Shown: positions 11,259 through 19,046 of the stretch, in pieces | Layout: each line of letters starts with the position of its first letter | Position numbering within the stretch: position 1 is the first letter of the stretch | NCBI GenBank assembly: GCA_964580575.1 | Contig: CAZOLJ010000083.1 | Coordinates: 1 to 19,046 of the forward strand | Length of the DNA: 19,046 nt | Source: CAVPDE01 sp964580575 | Lineage (GTDB): Bacteria; Desulfobacterota; DSM-4660; Desulfatiglandales; HGW-15 | Reading direction: 5' to 3' | Notes under the pieces: model-generated | Databases searched by the model: none | The model's input: the letters and a program-made list of their open reading frames with translations, nothing else | Told to the model about the DNA's origin: nothing | Position numbers and translations under genes: made by a program

Positions 11259-13577
11259 ATGAGACGGAACAAAGAGAATCAACTTTTCTTTCGGGGCGTT
11301 GCCGGGATTATCCTGGTTTCCTTTACAGTGTTTTTTGCAACCGGCTGCGCCAACAAAGAGGAAAAGAAGGCGACGCATTTCGACAAGGCACAGGAATACA
11401 TCGCTAGGAACGAGCTCAAGAAAGCGGTCATCGAGCTCAAAACCGTGGTGCAACTCGACCCCAAAGATGACGCCGCATATGAGCAATTGGGAGAAATCCA
11501 TCTAAAGCTGAATGAGCACGGGGAGGCTTTCCAATTCTACACCAGGGCGGTTTCGGTCAACCCGGAAAACATTAAAGCCCAGCTCAAGTTGGGCCAGATG
11601 CTCCTCCTTGGGAGAAAAACGGAGGAGGCGAGAAAGAAGGCCGACCTGATTCTCGAAAAGTTCCCTGATCATGTGGGAGCCCTGGAACTGCTGTCCGGTG
11701 TTCAGGTTCAGGAGAACGACTTTGAGGGCGGCATCAAGACGCTCGAAAAGGCGGCTTCCTTGAACCCAAACCATTTCAATACGCAGCTCTCCCTCGGCAG
11801 GCTGTTGCTATTAAAAGGGAAGCTGGACAAAGCAGAGGAGCATTACCAGAAGGCCATCGCGCTGGACCCCTCCCCCAGTGTTCCCTATGTCGAGCTTTCA
11901 CGCATCTACGCGGGCAAAGGGGAGTGGGACAAAGCTGAAACAGTGCTCAAGAGGATGATCCTGACCTCAGACTCAACATACCAGGCGCTTCACGTGCTGG
12001 CTTCTTTCTACGAGAGCACGCAGAAGTTCGCGCAGGCGGAGCAGACTTATGTCAAGGCCGTGGAGGCGGCTCCGCAGGGAGATGTGGCGCCCCTGATTAT
12101 TCTGGCGGCCTATTATGGGCGGATGGGATCCTATGAACGCGCGTTGCAAGCCATGCAAAAAGTTGCAGAAATCAGGAAGGATGATCTGGATGTGCTGGTC
12201 AGCATCGGCCAACTCCATTTTTACTTCAACAAAGTCCAAGAGGCGGAAGTCACCGTTGACAAGGTGCTCGAGAAAAAGAAGGGTCATTTGGATGCCAACC
12301 TTCTTAAGGGTCGGATCTTTCTTGCGAGAAAGGATTTCGGTAATGCCCTTGAGAGGTTTGATGTGGCCCTGAGAGAGAGCCCCCGCAATGGCCTGGCTTA
12401 TTACCTCAGGGGGTTGTGTCACATAGAAAAAGGCGATCCGAAAATGGGCCAGCAGGATCTCCTGAGAGCGCTGGAATTCAATCCCGGTCTCCTGGATGCA
12501 AGGCTCCTCCTTGCGGGGTTTTACCTCAAGGACCGGAATGCCGATCTGGCTCGTCAGCAGATTGATGCGGCAGCGAAAATCTCCCCTAAGAACCCCCATG
12601 TCCTGATGCACGCAGGGGGCCTGAAGGTTCTTGAAGGGGACTTGAAAGGGGCTGAGGAGATTTACAGCAGGATCATCCAGGCGGACGCGAACTATGCGCC
12701 CGCCTACACGCAGCTGGGGCTCCTTTACAATCTTACGAACCGACAGCCGGAGGCCCTCAAGTTCTTCAACAAGGCCCTGGCCCTCAGTCCACATCAGACA
12801 GACACCCTGTCTCTGATCGTGGGGCTCCGTGTTCGTGACAAGGAATACGACGAGGCCCTAAAAGCCTGTGTGGACCTCAAGAAGAAGGTCACGCATTCGC
12901 AGGCAAGTCTTGCCTACATTGAGTACCTGGAGGGAAAAATCTTCCTGGCGAAGAAGGATTACAAGAGCGCTGAAAATCGGTTCAAGAAAGCGGTTGAGAA
13001 GGAACCCGCCAATCTTGCCGCCTATGTGGCCTTGGCCGAAATCTATGCCAAAGAAAAGCGTTTCGACGAAGCGATCAAGGAGTACGAGGGTGTGATTGCC
13101 AAGAACCCCAAATATCTCGCAGGGTATATGGCTCTGGGAACGATTTACGACCAGAAGGGAGATGCTCAAAAAGCGGAAGCTTACTACAGAAAAGCCCTGA
13201 ACATCAACAAGAACTTCGGGCCTGCCGCCAACAACCTTGCATGGAATCTTGCGGAGAGGGGCGGCCACATCGACGAGGCCCTGAGCTTTGCGCAAATCGC
13301 GAAGGAGCAGCTCCCCGAGAGTTCAGCGGTCATGGATACCCTGGGATACGTCTACTACCTAAAGGGCAGCTACCTGAACGCCGTCACGGAATTCCAGGAC
13401 AGCCTGGCGAGGGATCCGGAAAACCCGGTGATCAACTTTCACATGGGGCTCGCCCAATACAAGAACAACGACAAGGCAAAGGCCAAGGAGCATTTTGAAA
13501 AGGCGCTAGAGCTTGACCCCAATTTCAAGGAAGCCGATGAAGCCCGAAGGCTGTTGAAAGAAATCAGTCTACTTTAG
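11259..13577 (+). CDS. Large TPR-repeat lipoprotein, PrsT-like (PEP-CTERM/EPS system)
   Basis: This 772-residue protein starts at the ATG at 11259, preceded by AGGGGG. The N-terminus is a lipoprotein signal (FFRGVAGIILVSFTVFFATGC) with the lipid-modified Cys at residue 30. The rest is a continuous array of about 20 tetratricopeptide units with the usual A..G / Y..A / A.....L.P pattern, for example AYEQLGEIHLKLNEHGEAFQ and YYRKALNINKNFGPAANNLA. It resembles the PEP-CTERM system TPR lipoprotein PrsT, a scaffold thought to work in EPS or protein-sorting assemblies at the envelope. It is transcribed divergently from the EPS operon and ahead of the membrane protein at 13707. An upstream in-frame ATG at 11205 would bury the signal peptide and is rejected. 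Confidence 0.9.
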   Translation: MRRNKENQLFFRGVAGIILVSFTVFFATGCANKEEKKATHFDKAQEYIARNELKKAVIELKTVVQLDPKDDAAYEQLGEIHLKLNEHGEAFQFYTRAVSVNPENIKAQLKLGQMLLLGRKTEEARKKADLILEKFPDHVGALELLSGVQVQENDFEGGIKTLEKAASLNPNHFNTQLSLGRLLLLKGKLDKAEEHYQKAIALDPSPSVPYVELSRIYAGKGEWDKAETVLKRMILTSDSTYQALHVLASFYESTQKFAQAEQTYVKAVEAAPQGDVAPLIILAAYYGRMGSYERALQAMQKVAEIRKDDLDVLVSIGQLHFYFNKVQEAEVTVDKVLEKKKGHLDANLLKGRIFLARKDFGNALERFDVALRESPRNGLAYYLRGLCHIEKGDPKMGQQDLLRALEFNPGLLDARLLLAGFYLKDRNADLARQQIDAAAKISPKNPHVLMHAGGLKVLEGDLKGAEEIYSRIIQADANYAPAYTQLGLLYNLTNRQPEALKFFNKALALSPHQTDTLSLIVGLRVRDKEYDEALKACVDLKKKVTHSQASLAYIEYLEGKIFLAKKDYKSAENRFKKAVEKEPANLAAYVALAEIYAKEKRFDEAIKEYEGVIAKNPKYLAGYMALGTIYDQKGDAQKAEAYYRKALNINKNFGPAANNLAWNLAERGGHIDEALSFAQIAKEQLPESSAVMDTLGYVYYLKGSYLNAVTEFQDSLARDPENPVINFHMGLAQYKNNDKAKAKEHFEKALELDPNFKEADEARRLLKEISLL

Positions 13578-13601
13578 ATAGCCACTCAACTGAAACTGTC
13601 T

Positions 13602-13625
13602 CGCCACCTGCCTGTGGCGGGCAGG
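13602..13625. repeat. Overlapping alternative hairpins (REP-like)
   Basis: CGCCAC (13602-13607) pairs with GTGGCG (13614-13619), and the loop CCTGCC (13608-13613) can instead pair with GGCAGG (13620-13625). Two mutually exclusive stems thus occupy 24 bases in the gap between the TPR gene and the following membrane-protein gene. The motif is of the short GC-palindrome kind, like the hairpin at 711-725. Confidence 0.5.
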
Positions 13626-13706
13626 GATTCGCGGGCGTCCTGGGATCAAGCAGCCTTTGGTTGCGCCCACAGGCGTGCAAAAGACATTGGAGGTAGTCTT
13701 GACACA

Positions 13707-14870
13707 TTGAAAAGCTTCCCTTTCAAGATACTCTTCTTTTGCGTCTTGTTACCGCCTGTTTGCTATATCATGACGCTGAACGGCTTGGAGAAATACCTGG
13801 CCAAACAGCTAACGGAAAAAGTGCAGGAGCTCATGATCCAGGACCAGCAGGCGCTCTACGAAGGGCGTCACACGATCAAGGAGGAGATTAACTGGAATAT
13901 CGGCCTCTACCTCAGAAGTGATTTCAAACATAGGATCGGAATCGAGATCGAGATTCTGGTCAAAACCAAAGATGACCGCATTCTCTATCCCTCCCAGGCC
14001 ATACTGGACGTTATGCCGCCGTCCCCGGGGAAGAGGGGTTTTTCAGAGAGCGGCTGGGAATCGCTCCGGTACACGGAGGTCGCTTCGGAGAACTATCGGT
14101 TGCTCAATGAGGGCTTGATCCTTGACGTGGATTTACAGATCGGTCAGAACACTTGGCTTTCCAACAGCATCCTCTTTGTGTACATACTGCTTTCTCTGGC
14201 CGTTCTGCAGGCCTTTATCAGAAAAGGCCTCCGTCGGGCGGAACAGGAGGAGCGAGAAAGCAAGAGACTGGTCCAGGGCCTCTCAGACCAACTTTACCAA
14301 GCGGAGCAGAAACTGAATGAGGTGGAAGCGAGAGAGACGGAATACCTGAAGAGAATCGCCACTCTCAGAAAAGATAAAGACGAATTGGCCAGAGATGTGG
14401 ACGGACTGCTTGAGGAACTGGAAACCCAGGAGACCGGTTTGAAGGAGCAGAAGCGGATCAAGGAAGAGATGGCCGTTCAGGTGAGTCAGCTCAAGGAGGA
14501 CCTGAACCAGGTGATCTGGCAATCCAGGAAAATCAAGAAGACGTTGGAGGCGGCAAGAAAACGCTTCGGAGTGCTGTACCGGAATGTCGTGTTCACGGAT
14601 CGAGCCCTAGAGGGTTTTCTTACGCTGACCGATGAGCTTCAGTTGCGAGCGGAGGAAACGATTCACAAGCTGAACGACGAGGAATCGGCTGTAGCGGTAA
14701 AACGCAAGGTCTTTGGGAAAGGAGGAAAGATGGATTTCCTCGAGGTTACCTTCGCGTATTCAGGGAGGCTCTATTATCAGAGGGATTCTCAGGCCAGGAG
14801 AATGATCGTGGCCATTGGAACCAAAAAAACTCAGGAAAAAGACCTGACGTATCTTCAAAGTATAAGATGA
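13707..14870 (+). CDS. Membrane-anchored coiled-coil protein with RelE/ParE-like C-terminal domain; function unknown
   Basis: I do not recognise a named family. From the TTG at 13707 (GGAGGT 12 bases upstream) the protein has 387 residues. It has a transmembrane helix at 4-24, a probable periplasmic domain at 25-150, a second helix at about 152-172, and a long charged coiled coil at about 175-285. The compact C-terminal domain (about 287-387) runs VLYRNVVFTDRALEGFL, LQLRAEETIHKLN, VKRKVFG, FLEVTFAYSGRLYYQRD, IVAIGTKKTQEKDL. That order, helix pair then strands ending in xGRLYYxRD and hxIGTKxTQxKD, resembles the RelE/ParE toxin fold. It follows the TPR gene in the same direction. A GTG at 13614 would start inside a palindromic repeat and is less likely. 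It may be a sensor of the EPS/TPR system. Confidence 0.75.
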   Translation: MKSFPFKILFFCVLLPPVCYIMTLNGLEKYLAKQLTEKVQELMIQDQQALYEGRHTIKEEINWNIGLYLRSDFKHRIGIEIEILVKTKDDRILYPSQAILDVMPPSPGKRGFSESGWESLRYTEVASENYRLLNEGLILDVDLQIGQNTWLSNSILFVYILLSLAVLQAFIRKGLRRAEQEERESKRLVQGLSDQLYQAEQKLNEVEARETEYLKRIATLRKDKDELARDVDGLLEELETQETGLKEQKRIKEEMAVQVSQLKEDLNQVIWQSRKIKKTLEAARKRFGVLYRNVVFTDRALEGFLTLTDELQLRAEETIHKLNDEESAVAVKRKVFGKGGKMDFLEVTFAYSGRLYYQRDSQARRMIVAIGTKKTQEKDLTYLQSIR

Positions 14871-14916
14871 CGTACCTTGTCTGAATTGAATGGGTAGAAG
14901 AAACGTTGCGGGAAGG

Positions 14917-15660
14917 TTAAGCTTTAGGCTCAGGGAGGTCCAGCGGCTCCCCGGCCAGGATTTTCGCGGGGATGTCGCTCACGAAGGACATGGCCAGCGC
15001 GTCACTGCCGGTCAACGCGGCGGCTTCCCTCACCGCTTTGGACAAGAGGGGGGGACGACGGTCTGCAGCATGGGCGTCGCTGGCAATCACATGAACCAGC
15101 CGGTGTTTGAGGAGCTTCCGAGCGCACCGCTGCACGGCCTCCCCGAATTCCCCTGTGAGACTCATGGCGGTTATCTGGCTCAGAGCTCCCATGGCAATGA
15201 ACTCATCCAGAAGGGCCCAATCCCTCAGGATCGCAGGATGGCGCTCGGGGTGAGTGATGATGGGCGTGATGCCCTGGACCTTCATGGCAAAGATCTCTTC
15301 TTTAACGCCCGTGGGAATGGCCTGGGGTGGCAGCTCCAGCAGGAAATACCTCCCCGTGTTGTTGATGGTTCCCACCGTGCCTTTCTTGATTTTGTCTGCC
15401 ATCCCGGGGCACAAGTGAACGTCGGAGCCCACAAGCACCTGCAGCTCAAGGCCTTTTGTGATCAGGAGTTCTTGAAAAGAAGCTACGCCTTCAGCGATGG
15501 CTTTGAAGGAGACATTGTAAACGCCGTCTAAGGCGTGAGGGGTGGCAACGATCGTTCGAATGCCGTCCTGAAGGGCCAGCCTTGCCATGGCGAGACTCTC
15601 TTCTGCGGAGCTTGATCCGTCATCGAGGCCGGGGAGAATGTGGCAGTGGAGATCGATCAA
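14917..15660 (-). CDS. PHP-superfamily protein-tyrosine phosphatase, CpsB/YwqE type
   Basis: This 247-residue metal-dependent phosphatase removes phosphate from the Tyr-rich tails of BY-kinases. Metal ligands are visible: DLHCH (3-7), PGLDDG (10-15), ATPHAL with His42, a strand with Glu109, ITHPERH with His137, and SDAH (194-197). The usual Gly-Ala-Glu position reads GSDVHL (79-84). It starts with TTG at 15660, overlapping the kinase stop as TTGA, so synthesis is coupled to the kinase it should act on. The MIDLHCH start is typical of the family. It is the last gene of the three-gene minus-strand operon and converges with the gene ending at 14870, 46 bases away. It may also act on the kinase at 6160-7005. 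Confidence 0.92.
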   Translation of the reverse strand: MIDLHCHILPGLDDGSSSAEESLAMARLALQDGIRTIVATPHALDGVYNVSFKAIAEGVASFQELLITKGLELQVLVGSDVHLCPGMADKIKKGTVGTINNTGRYFLLELPPQAIPTGVKEEIFAMKVQGITPIITHPERHPAILRDWALLDEFIAMGALSQITAMSLTGEFGEAVQRCARKLLKHRLVHVIASDAHAADRRPPLLSKAVREAAALTGSDALAMSFVSDIPAKILAGEPLDLPEPKA

Positions 15661-17927
15661 CCGGTTGCCTCTTGATCGGAATCGATTTTGGATCTCTTCT
15701 TTTTGTACACCCGCCTCTTCCGGCTCCCGTCTTCACCGTAATAATAGTAATAGTACTGGTAATAGTAGGAACCGTCTCGGTCCATGTCGACGCCGTTCAA
15801 GACGACGCCTAGGATCGGGCTGCTGACGACCTTGAGCTGGGTCAGGCCGTTTCGCACGATTTCCCGAGGGGTGGCACCGGCGCGAATCACGACCACGGCT
15901 CCATCCACCAACCGGCCGATGACGACGGCGTCCGTCACAGCGGTGATCGGGGGGGTATCGATGACCACCTGCCCATAGGACTTTCGGAGCTCCTCCAGAA
16001 GATCGGCCATTCGCGGGGAGCCCAGGATCTCGGATGGGTTGGGAGGGATCGGGCCGCATGGGATCATATCGAGGTTCGGCACCTGAGTGGCGAGCAGGGC
16101 GTCTTTCAGCACGCAGTTCCCGACAAGAATGCTGGACAATCCTTTGTCCTTGGGAAAGCCGAAGACCTTGTGAAGGGAGGGTTTTCGCATGTCACCGTCG
16201 AGGAGGATGACCTTGCCTCCGGTTTGGGCCATGGTGATCGCCAGATTCAAGGCTGTTGTGGTTTTCCCTTCCTGAGGCGCTGCGCTGGTGACCAGAAAGA
16301 TCCGGGGTTGTTTCTCTGCCGAGGAGAAGAGAAGGCTCGTTCGGATCCCCCTGTAGGCTTCGCTTGCCGTGGACTTCGGCGACTGGAAGGTGACCAGTTC
16401 CGGCCTTTCGTTGCTTTCCGGTTTGCCCTCAAGAGCCATAACAGGCACAGGCCCCAGATAGGGCACTCCCAGGTATCTCTGAATATCTTCAGGCAGCTTG
16501 ATGGTATTGTCCAGGACCTCGAAGAAAAAAGCAAGACCGGTGCCGGCGATCAACCCTAGGAACAAGGCGAGCAGGATATTGAACATCCTCTTCGGCCGCA
16601 CCGGGGACTTTGGAACCTCGGCCCGATCGATGATGCGAATGTTGCCGGTGCGCATATCTTCGGTAAGAGACGTCTCCTTGAAGCGCTTGATGAGGAGATC
16701 GTACATCTGCCTGGCGCTTTCCGTCTCTCGCGAGAGCACGGTGTACTGGATGGCCTTCTGATTGAGATCAAGGGAATCTCTCTTCTGCTTTTCGAGCGCC
16801 GTTTTGAGGGATTTCTCTTTGGCCTCCGCCACCTTGTATTCGTTTCGCAGGGAGTTGATGACCCGCGTGATTTCCTGTGATTTTCTCTTTTGAAGCGTTT
16901 TGAGTTCCGACTCGATGGCGATCATCTGAGGATGCTGTTCGCCGTATTTCCTGGAGAGCTCGGACATGCGCTTGTAGAGATCCACTTCCATGGATTTGAT
17001 CTGCCGGATCAAGTCATTGTTCAGCACTTCGGGGACGGAGTCCAGCATCTCCGGAGAACCGGACATGGCCGAGGCTTGATGATACCGGGTTTCCGCCTCC
17101 ACGCGCCTTGATTCGGCCTCCACCACCTGGGTGTTGAGCTGGGCCAGCTTCTGGGCAGTCACCTTCTCCACATCGCTCGAAAAATCCGTGACAATGCCGT
17201 GCGCCTCTTTGTATTTGAGAAGGGCCTGCTCCGCCGCTTCAACCTTCTTGCGTTCTTCCTCGATCCGAATCTGAAGCCACCGGACCGCATCCTGGACCGC
17301 CTTGAGTTTCGTTTCGAGGTTCTGATCAATGTACGCCGCAGCAAGGGTATTGACGATCTTTCCGGCGAGAACAGGGTCCTTTGCCTCGAAGCTGACATCC
17401 ACCAGCCGGCTGTTGCGGATCGGACTCACTTCGATTCTTTCCAGGAAGGCCGAAACGATATTGCCGTCCGCTTCTTCCTGCTCAGAGGGCTCGCCCGGAA
17501 TCTGTTCCCTCCTGAAGAGGGAGGCGATGGCGCCCACCGCTGAAGTGACGGTATTCCGCACGGAAGTTCCAACCTTGGAAAGGAGAGTTTCTTTCGGCTT
17601 TGGAGAGAACTCCTCGCTTTCCTGGAGGCGAAGGCGGCGAATCACTTCCCGGGCAACGCTGCGGCTCTCAATGATCTTGTACTGGGTCTGGTAATAGTCC
17701 GTGCCCGAGGCATCCACCGCCATGACTTCCTGAATGGAAACCACATTGGGGTTTTCCTTGTCGATGATGAGGCGGGTCGTGGCTTTATAGACGGGCGTGG
17801 CGGTAAAGGCGTGAATGGTGACCGTCACCACCGTCACTGCAAAAACCGTGAGGATCGTCCAACGGCGTTTCAGAAAAACGCGCAAATAATCACGAAGGGC
17901 GATCTTTTCCTGCACGTGGTCGTCCAT
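15657..17927 (-). CDS. Wzc/EpsB-type fused chain-length regulator and tyrosine autokinase
   Basis: This 756-residue inner-membrane protein has TM1 at about 23-43, a Wzz domain with long periplasmic coiled coils (about 200-420), the proline motif (VPKSPVRPKR) and TM2 at 448-470. A cytoplasmic BY-kinase domain follows: Walker A SAAPQEGKT (548-556), Walker A' VILLDGD (573-579), Walker B VVIDTPP (654-660) and the tyrosine cluster YYYQYYYYYY (721-730). Kinase and chain-length functions are fused as in Wzc, unlike the split pair at 6160-8643. Walker A has Gln where Gly is more common. It controls polymer length and export with the Wza gene upstream, whose stop overlaps its ATG (TGATG). The basic tail after the Tyr cluster (RKRRVYKKKRSK) is longer than usual. 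Confidence 0.94.
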   Translation of the reverse strand: MDDHVQEKIALRDYLRVFLKRRWTILTVFAVTVVTVTIHAFTATPVYKATTRLIIDKENPNVVSIQEVMAVDASGTDYYQTQYKIIESRSVAREVIRRLRLQESEEFSPKPKETLLSKVGTSVRNTVTSAVGAIASLFRREQIPGEPSEQEEADGNIVSAFLERIEVSPIRNSRLVDVSFEAKDPVLAGKIVNTLAAAYIDQNLETKLKAVQDAVRWLQIRIEEERKKVEAAEQALLKYKEAHGIVTDFSSDVEKVTAQKLAQLNTQVVEAESRRVEAETRYHQASAMSGSPEMLDSVPEVLNNDLIRQIKSMEVDLYKRMSELSRKYGEQHPQMIAIESELKTLQKRKSQEITRVINSLRNEYKVAEAKEKSLKTALEKQKRDSLDLNQKAIQYTVLSRETESARQMYDLLIKRFKETSLTEDMRTGNIRIIDRAEVPKSPVRPKRMFNILLALFLGLIAGTGLAFFFEVLDNTIKLPEDIQRYLGVPYLGPVPVMALEGKPESNERPELVTFQSPKSTASEAYRGIRTSLLFSSAEKQPRIFLVTSAAPQEGKTTTALNLAITMAQTGGKVILLDGDMRKPSLHKVFGFPKDKGLSSILVGNCVLKDALLATQVPNLDMIPCGPIPPNPSEILGSPRMADLLEELRKSYGQVVIDTPPITAVTDAVVIGRLVDGAVVVIRAGATPREIVRNGLTQLKVVSSPILGVVLNGVDMDRDGSYYYQYYYYYYGEDGSRKRRVYKKKRSKIDSDQEATG

Positions 17928-18985
17928 CAGAAAAAGCTCTCAGGAACAAAAATGATGTCATTGGGCTGGATCACCACATCCTGGATTTTCTTGCCCGCGT
18001 CCGTAATGGCATCCACTCGTACTTCGATGATTTTTTCCACCCCATTTTCCACGCGAATGATTCGGGTCCTGTTCCTGGCTGCGATGGGCGTGAACCCGCC
18101 GGCCATGCTGATGGCTTCCACGAGGGTGATCTCGCGGTCCGTGATGGGATGGGATCCCGGTTCCTTGACTTGGCCGATGATGTAGAAGTGCTCGGCCGGG
18201 GGAACATAGAGCACATCCTTATCAAAGAGGAAAATGTTCGAGATCTGGTCTTTGCCTTTGAGAAGGCTCATGAGATCGAAGTTGATGACGATTTTGCGTT
18301 CATTGGCCGTGTTGGGGTTCTCTGTTCGAATGATCATCCCTTTTTTTCCTGTTTTCTGGAACTCTAGGCCCCCGGCTTTGGAGATCGCGTCCAGAACCCG
18401 CTCCTGTGCCTGGAGCGGATAGCTGGCCGGGTTTTTCACGGACCCAAGGACAAAGTACTTCTTACTCCTGTAATCGTTGACCATCACCGAAACATGGGCG
18501 TCGAGGAGGTATTTCCCCTCGGCCAGTTTCAGGGAGATCAGCTTTTCGATTTCCGCCGTAGGGAGACCGTCGACTTTGACGCGTCCGATGAGCGGAAAGG
18601 AGATATATCCATCGGCCGAGACCCTGACCGCTTCTCTTGAAAGATCCTTCTCCTCGTACACGGTAATGCTGAGGACGTCGTACCCACCGACTCGATAGTC
18701 CTGCCCGGCCTGTCCGCTCACCTCGGGGTGCTTCCTCAGATACTCGGTGATGTTGAAATGAGGAGTTTCCTCCAGGACCACGCTGAGGCTGGGGTCCAGG
18801 GCCTCCTGGCCTCTGGTCTTCTTGATCTCCTCGATCTTGGCCCGGTCCTCTGCCTTAAGGGTAATGAGCTGGCCCGTTTGGAGGGCGGTGACTTTCACCA
18901 CCTCCCCGTCCCCGGTTGCGCAGGCACCCAGGGACAAGGCCGTGGCAAGAATCACCAAAGAGCGAATCAGAGCATAGGGTCTCAT
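17927..18985 (-). CDS. Wza-type polysaccharide export lipoprotein
   Basis: This 352-residue protein starts at the ATG at 18985, with AAGGA about 7 bases upstream. The N-terminus MRPYALIRSLVILATALSLG then AC is a lipoprotein signal with lipobox Cys22. The polysaccharide export domain begins around residue 97 (DYRVGGYDVLSITVYEEKDL and GYISFPLIGRVKVDGLPTAE). Two SLBB domains follow at about 177-215 (YFVLGSVKNPASYPLQ) and 266-300 (FYIIGQVKEPGSHPITDREI). It is close in size to E. coli Wza and should form the outer-membrane or periplasmic export ring docked on the Wzc kinase encoded next. It is the first gene of the second EPS operon. An in-frame ATG at 19021 would place 12 residues in front of the signal. 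Confidence 0.93.
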   Translation of the reverse strand: MRPYALIRSLVILATALSLGACATGDGEVVKVTALQTGQLITLKAEDRAKIEEIKKTRGQEALDPSLSVVLEETPHFNITEYLRKHPEVSGQAGQDYRVGGYDVLSITVYEEKDLSREAVRVSADGYISFPLIGRVKVDGLPTAEIEKLISLKLAEGKYLLDAHVSVMVNDYRSKKYFVLGSVKNPASYPLQAQERVLDAISKAGGLEFQKTGKKGMIIRTENPNTANERKIVINFDLMSLLKGKDQISNIFLFDKDVLYVPPAEHFYIIGQVKEPGSHPITDREITLVEAISMAGGFTPIAARNRTRIIRVENGVEKIIEVRVDAITDAGKKIQDVVIQPNDIIFVPESFF

Positions 18986-19046
18986 GGGGGTTCCTTCTTG
19001 CTGATCAAGCATCGGATTCAACGAAATATCCTTTAGTATCCTAGTT

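Noticed and set aside
11030..11272. 80-codon minus-strand frame in the divergent intergenic region
   Set aside because: It covers the leader and the start of the TPR gene, lacks a ribosome-binding site, and its product resembles nothing I recognise.
11973..12794. Long minus-strand open frame (273 codons) inside the TPR gene
   Set aside because: It lies entirely opposite the TPR coding sequence, whose repeat pattern is unmistakable; no ribosome-binding site or recognisable domain.
14890..15531. 213-codon plus-strand frame opposite the CpsB-type phosphatase
   Set aside because: Antisense shadow of a gene with all metal-binding motifs; composition is that of a reversed GC-rich coding strand.

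Overview
The window looks like a chromosomal segment from a Gram-negative bacterium, most likely a member of the Desulfobacterota (the former Deltaproteobacteria). This is inferred from two Wza/Wzz/BY-kinase exopolysaccharide (EPS) loci of the kind linked to PEP-CTERM/exosortase-A, a PrsT-like TPR lipoprotein, the density of toxin-antitoxin (TA) genes, and dispersed GCAAAG-type repeats. No rRNA, tRNA or core marker gene is present, so the taxonomy is tentative.

Region 1 (1-6159) is a TA graveyard mixed with repeats. Eight TA or TA-derived loci lie in about 5.7 kb. Two are intact pairs: VapBC at 794-1434 and AbrB-PIN at 4986-5665. One complete pair has a substituted catalytic residue in its toxin (4017-4680, Asp to Tyr). 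One antitoxin has a toxin with an internal deletion (2585-3073). One is an orphan DUF433 antitoxin (3228-3467). The rest are a UPF0175/DUF3368 remnant (303-631), a probable CopG-type/PIN remnant (4684-4950) and a 55-bp antitoxin fragment at the left edge. Among them lie a DUF218/YdcF-like gene, a second partial copy of it, and N-terminal scraps of a DegT-type aminotransferase and a bi-domain oxidoreductase. At least three dispersed repeat families occupy the gaps and coincide with several gene break points.

Region 2 (6160-10617, minus strand) is an EPS operon in the order export protein, outer-membrane beta-barrel, chain-length determinant, tyrosine autokinase with a Tyr-rich tail. The layout resembles PEP-CTERM/XrtA-associated EPS loci. 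The genes that usually follow the kinase are absent, and the repeat/TA region begins straight after it.

Region 3 (10618-14870) starts with a divergent intergenic region carrying a good sigma70-like promoter on each strand. To the right it leads into a large TPR lipoprotein and then an unfamiliar membrane-anchored coiled-coil protein whose C-terminus resembles the RelE/ParE toxin fold. I regard this protein as the most novel item in the window.

Region 4 (14917-18985, minus strand) is a second EPS regulatory/export operon: a Wza-type lipoprotein, a full-length Wzc-type BY-kinase with a ten-residue Tyr-rich tail, and a CpsB/YwqE-type PHP tyrosine phosphatase. All three are translationally coupled by overlapping start and stop codons. 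The window therefore holds two tyrosine kinases and one phosphatase for polymer length and export control, but no glycosyltransferase, flippase, polymerase or exosortase.
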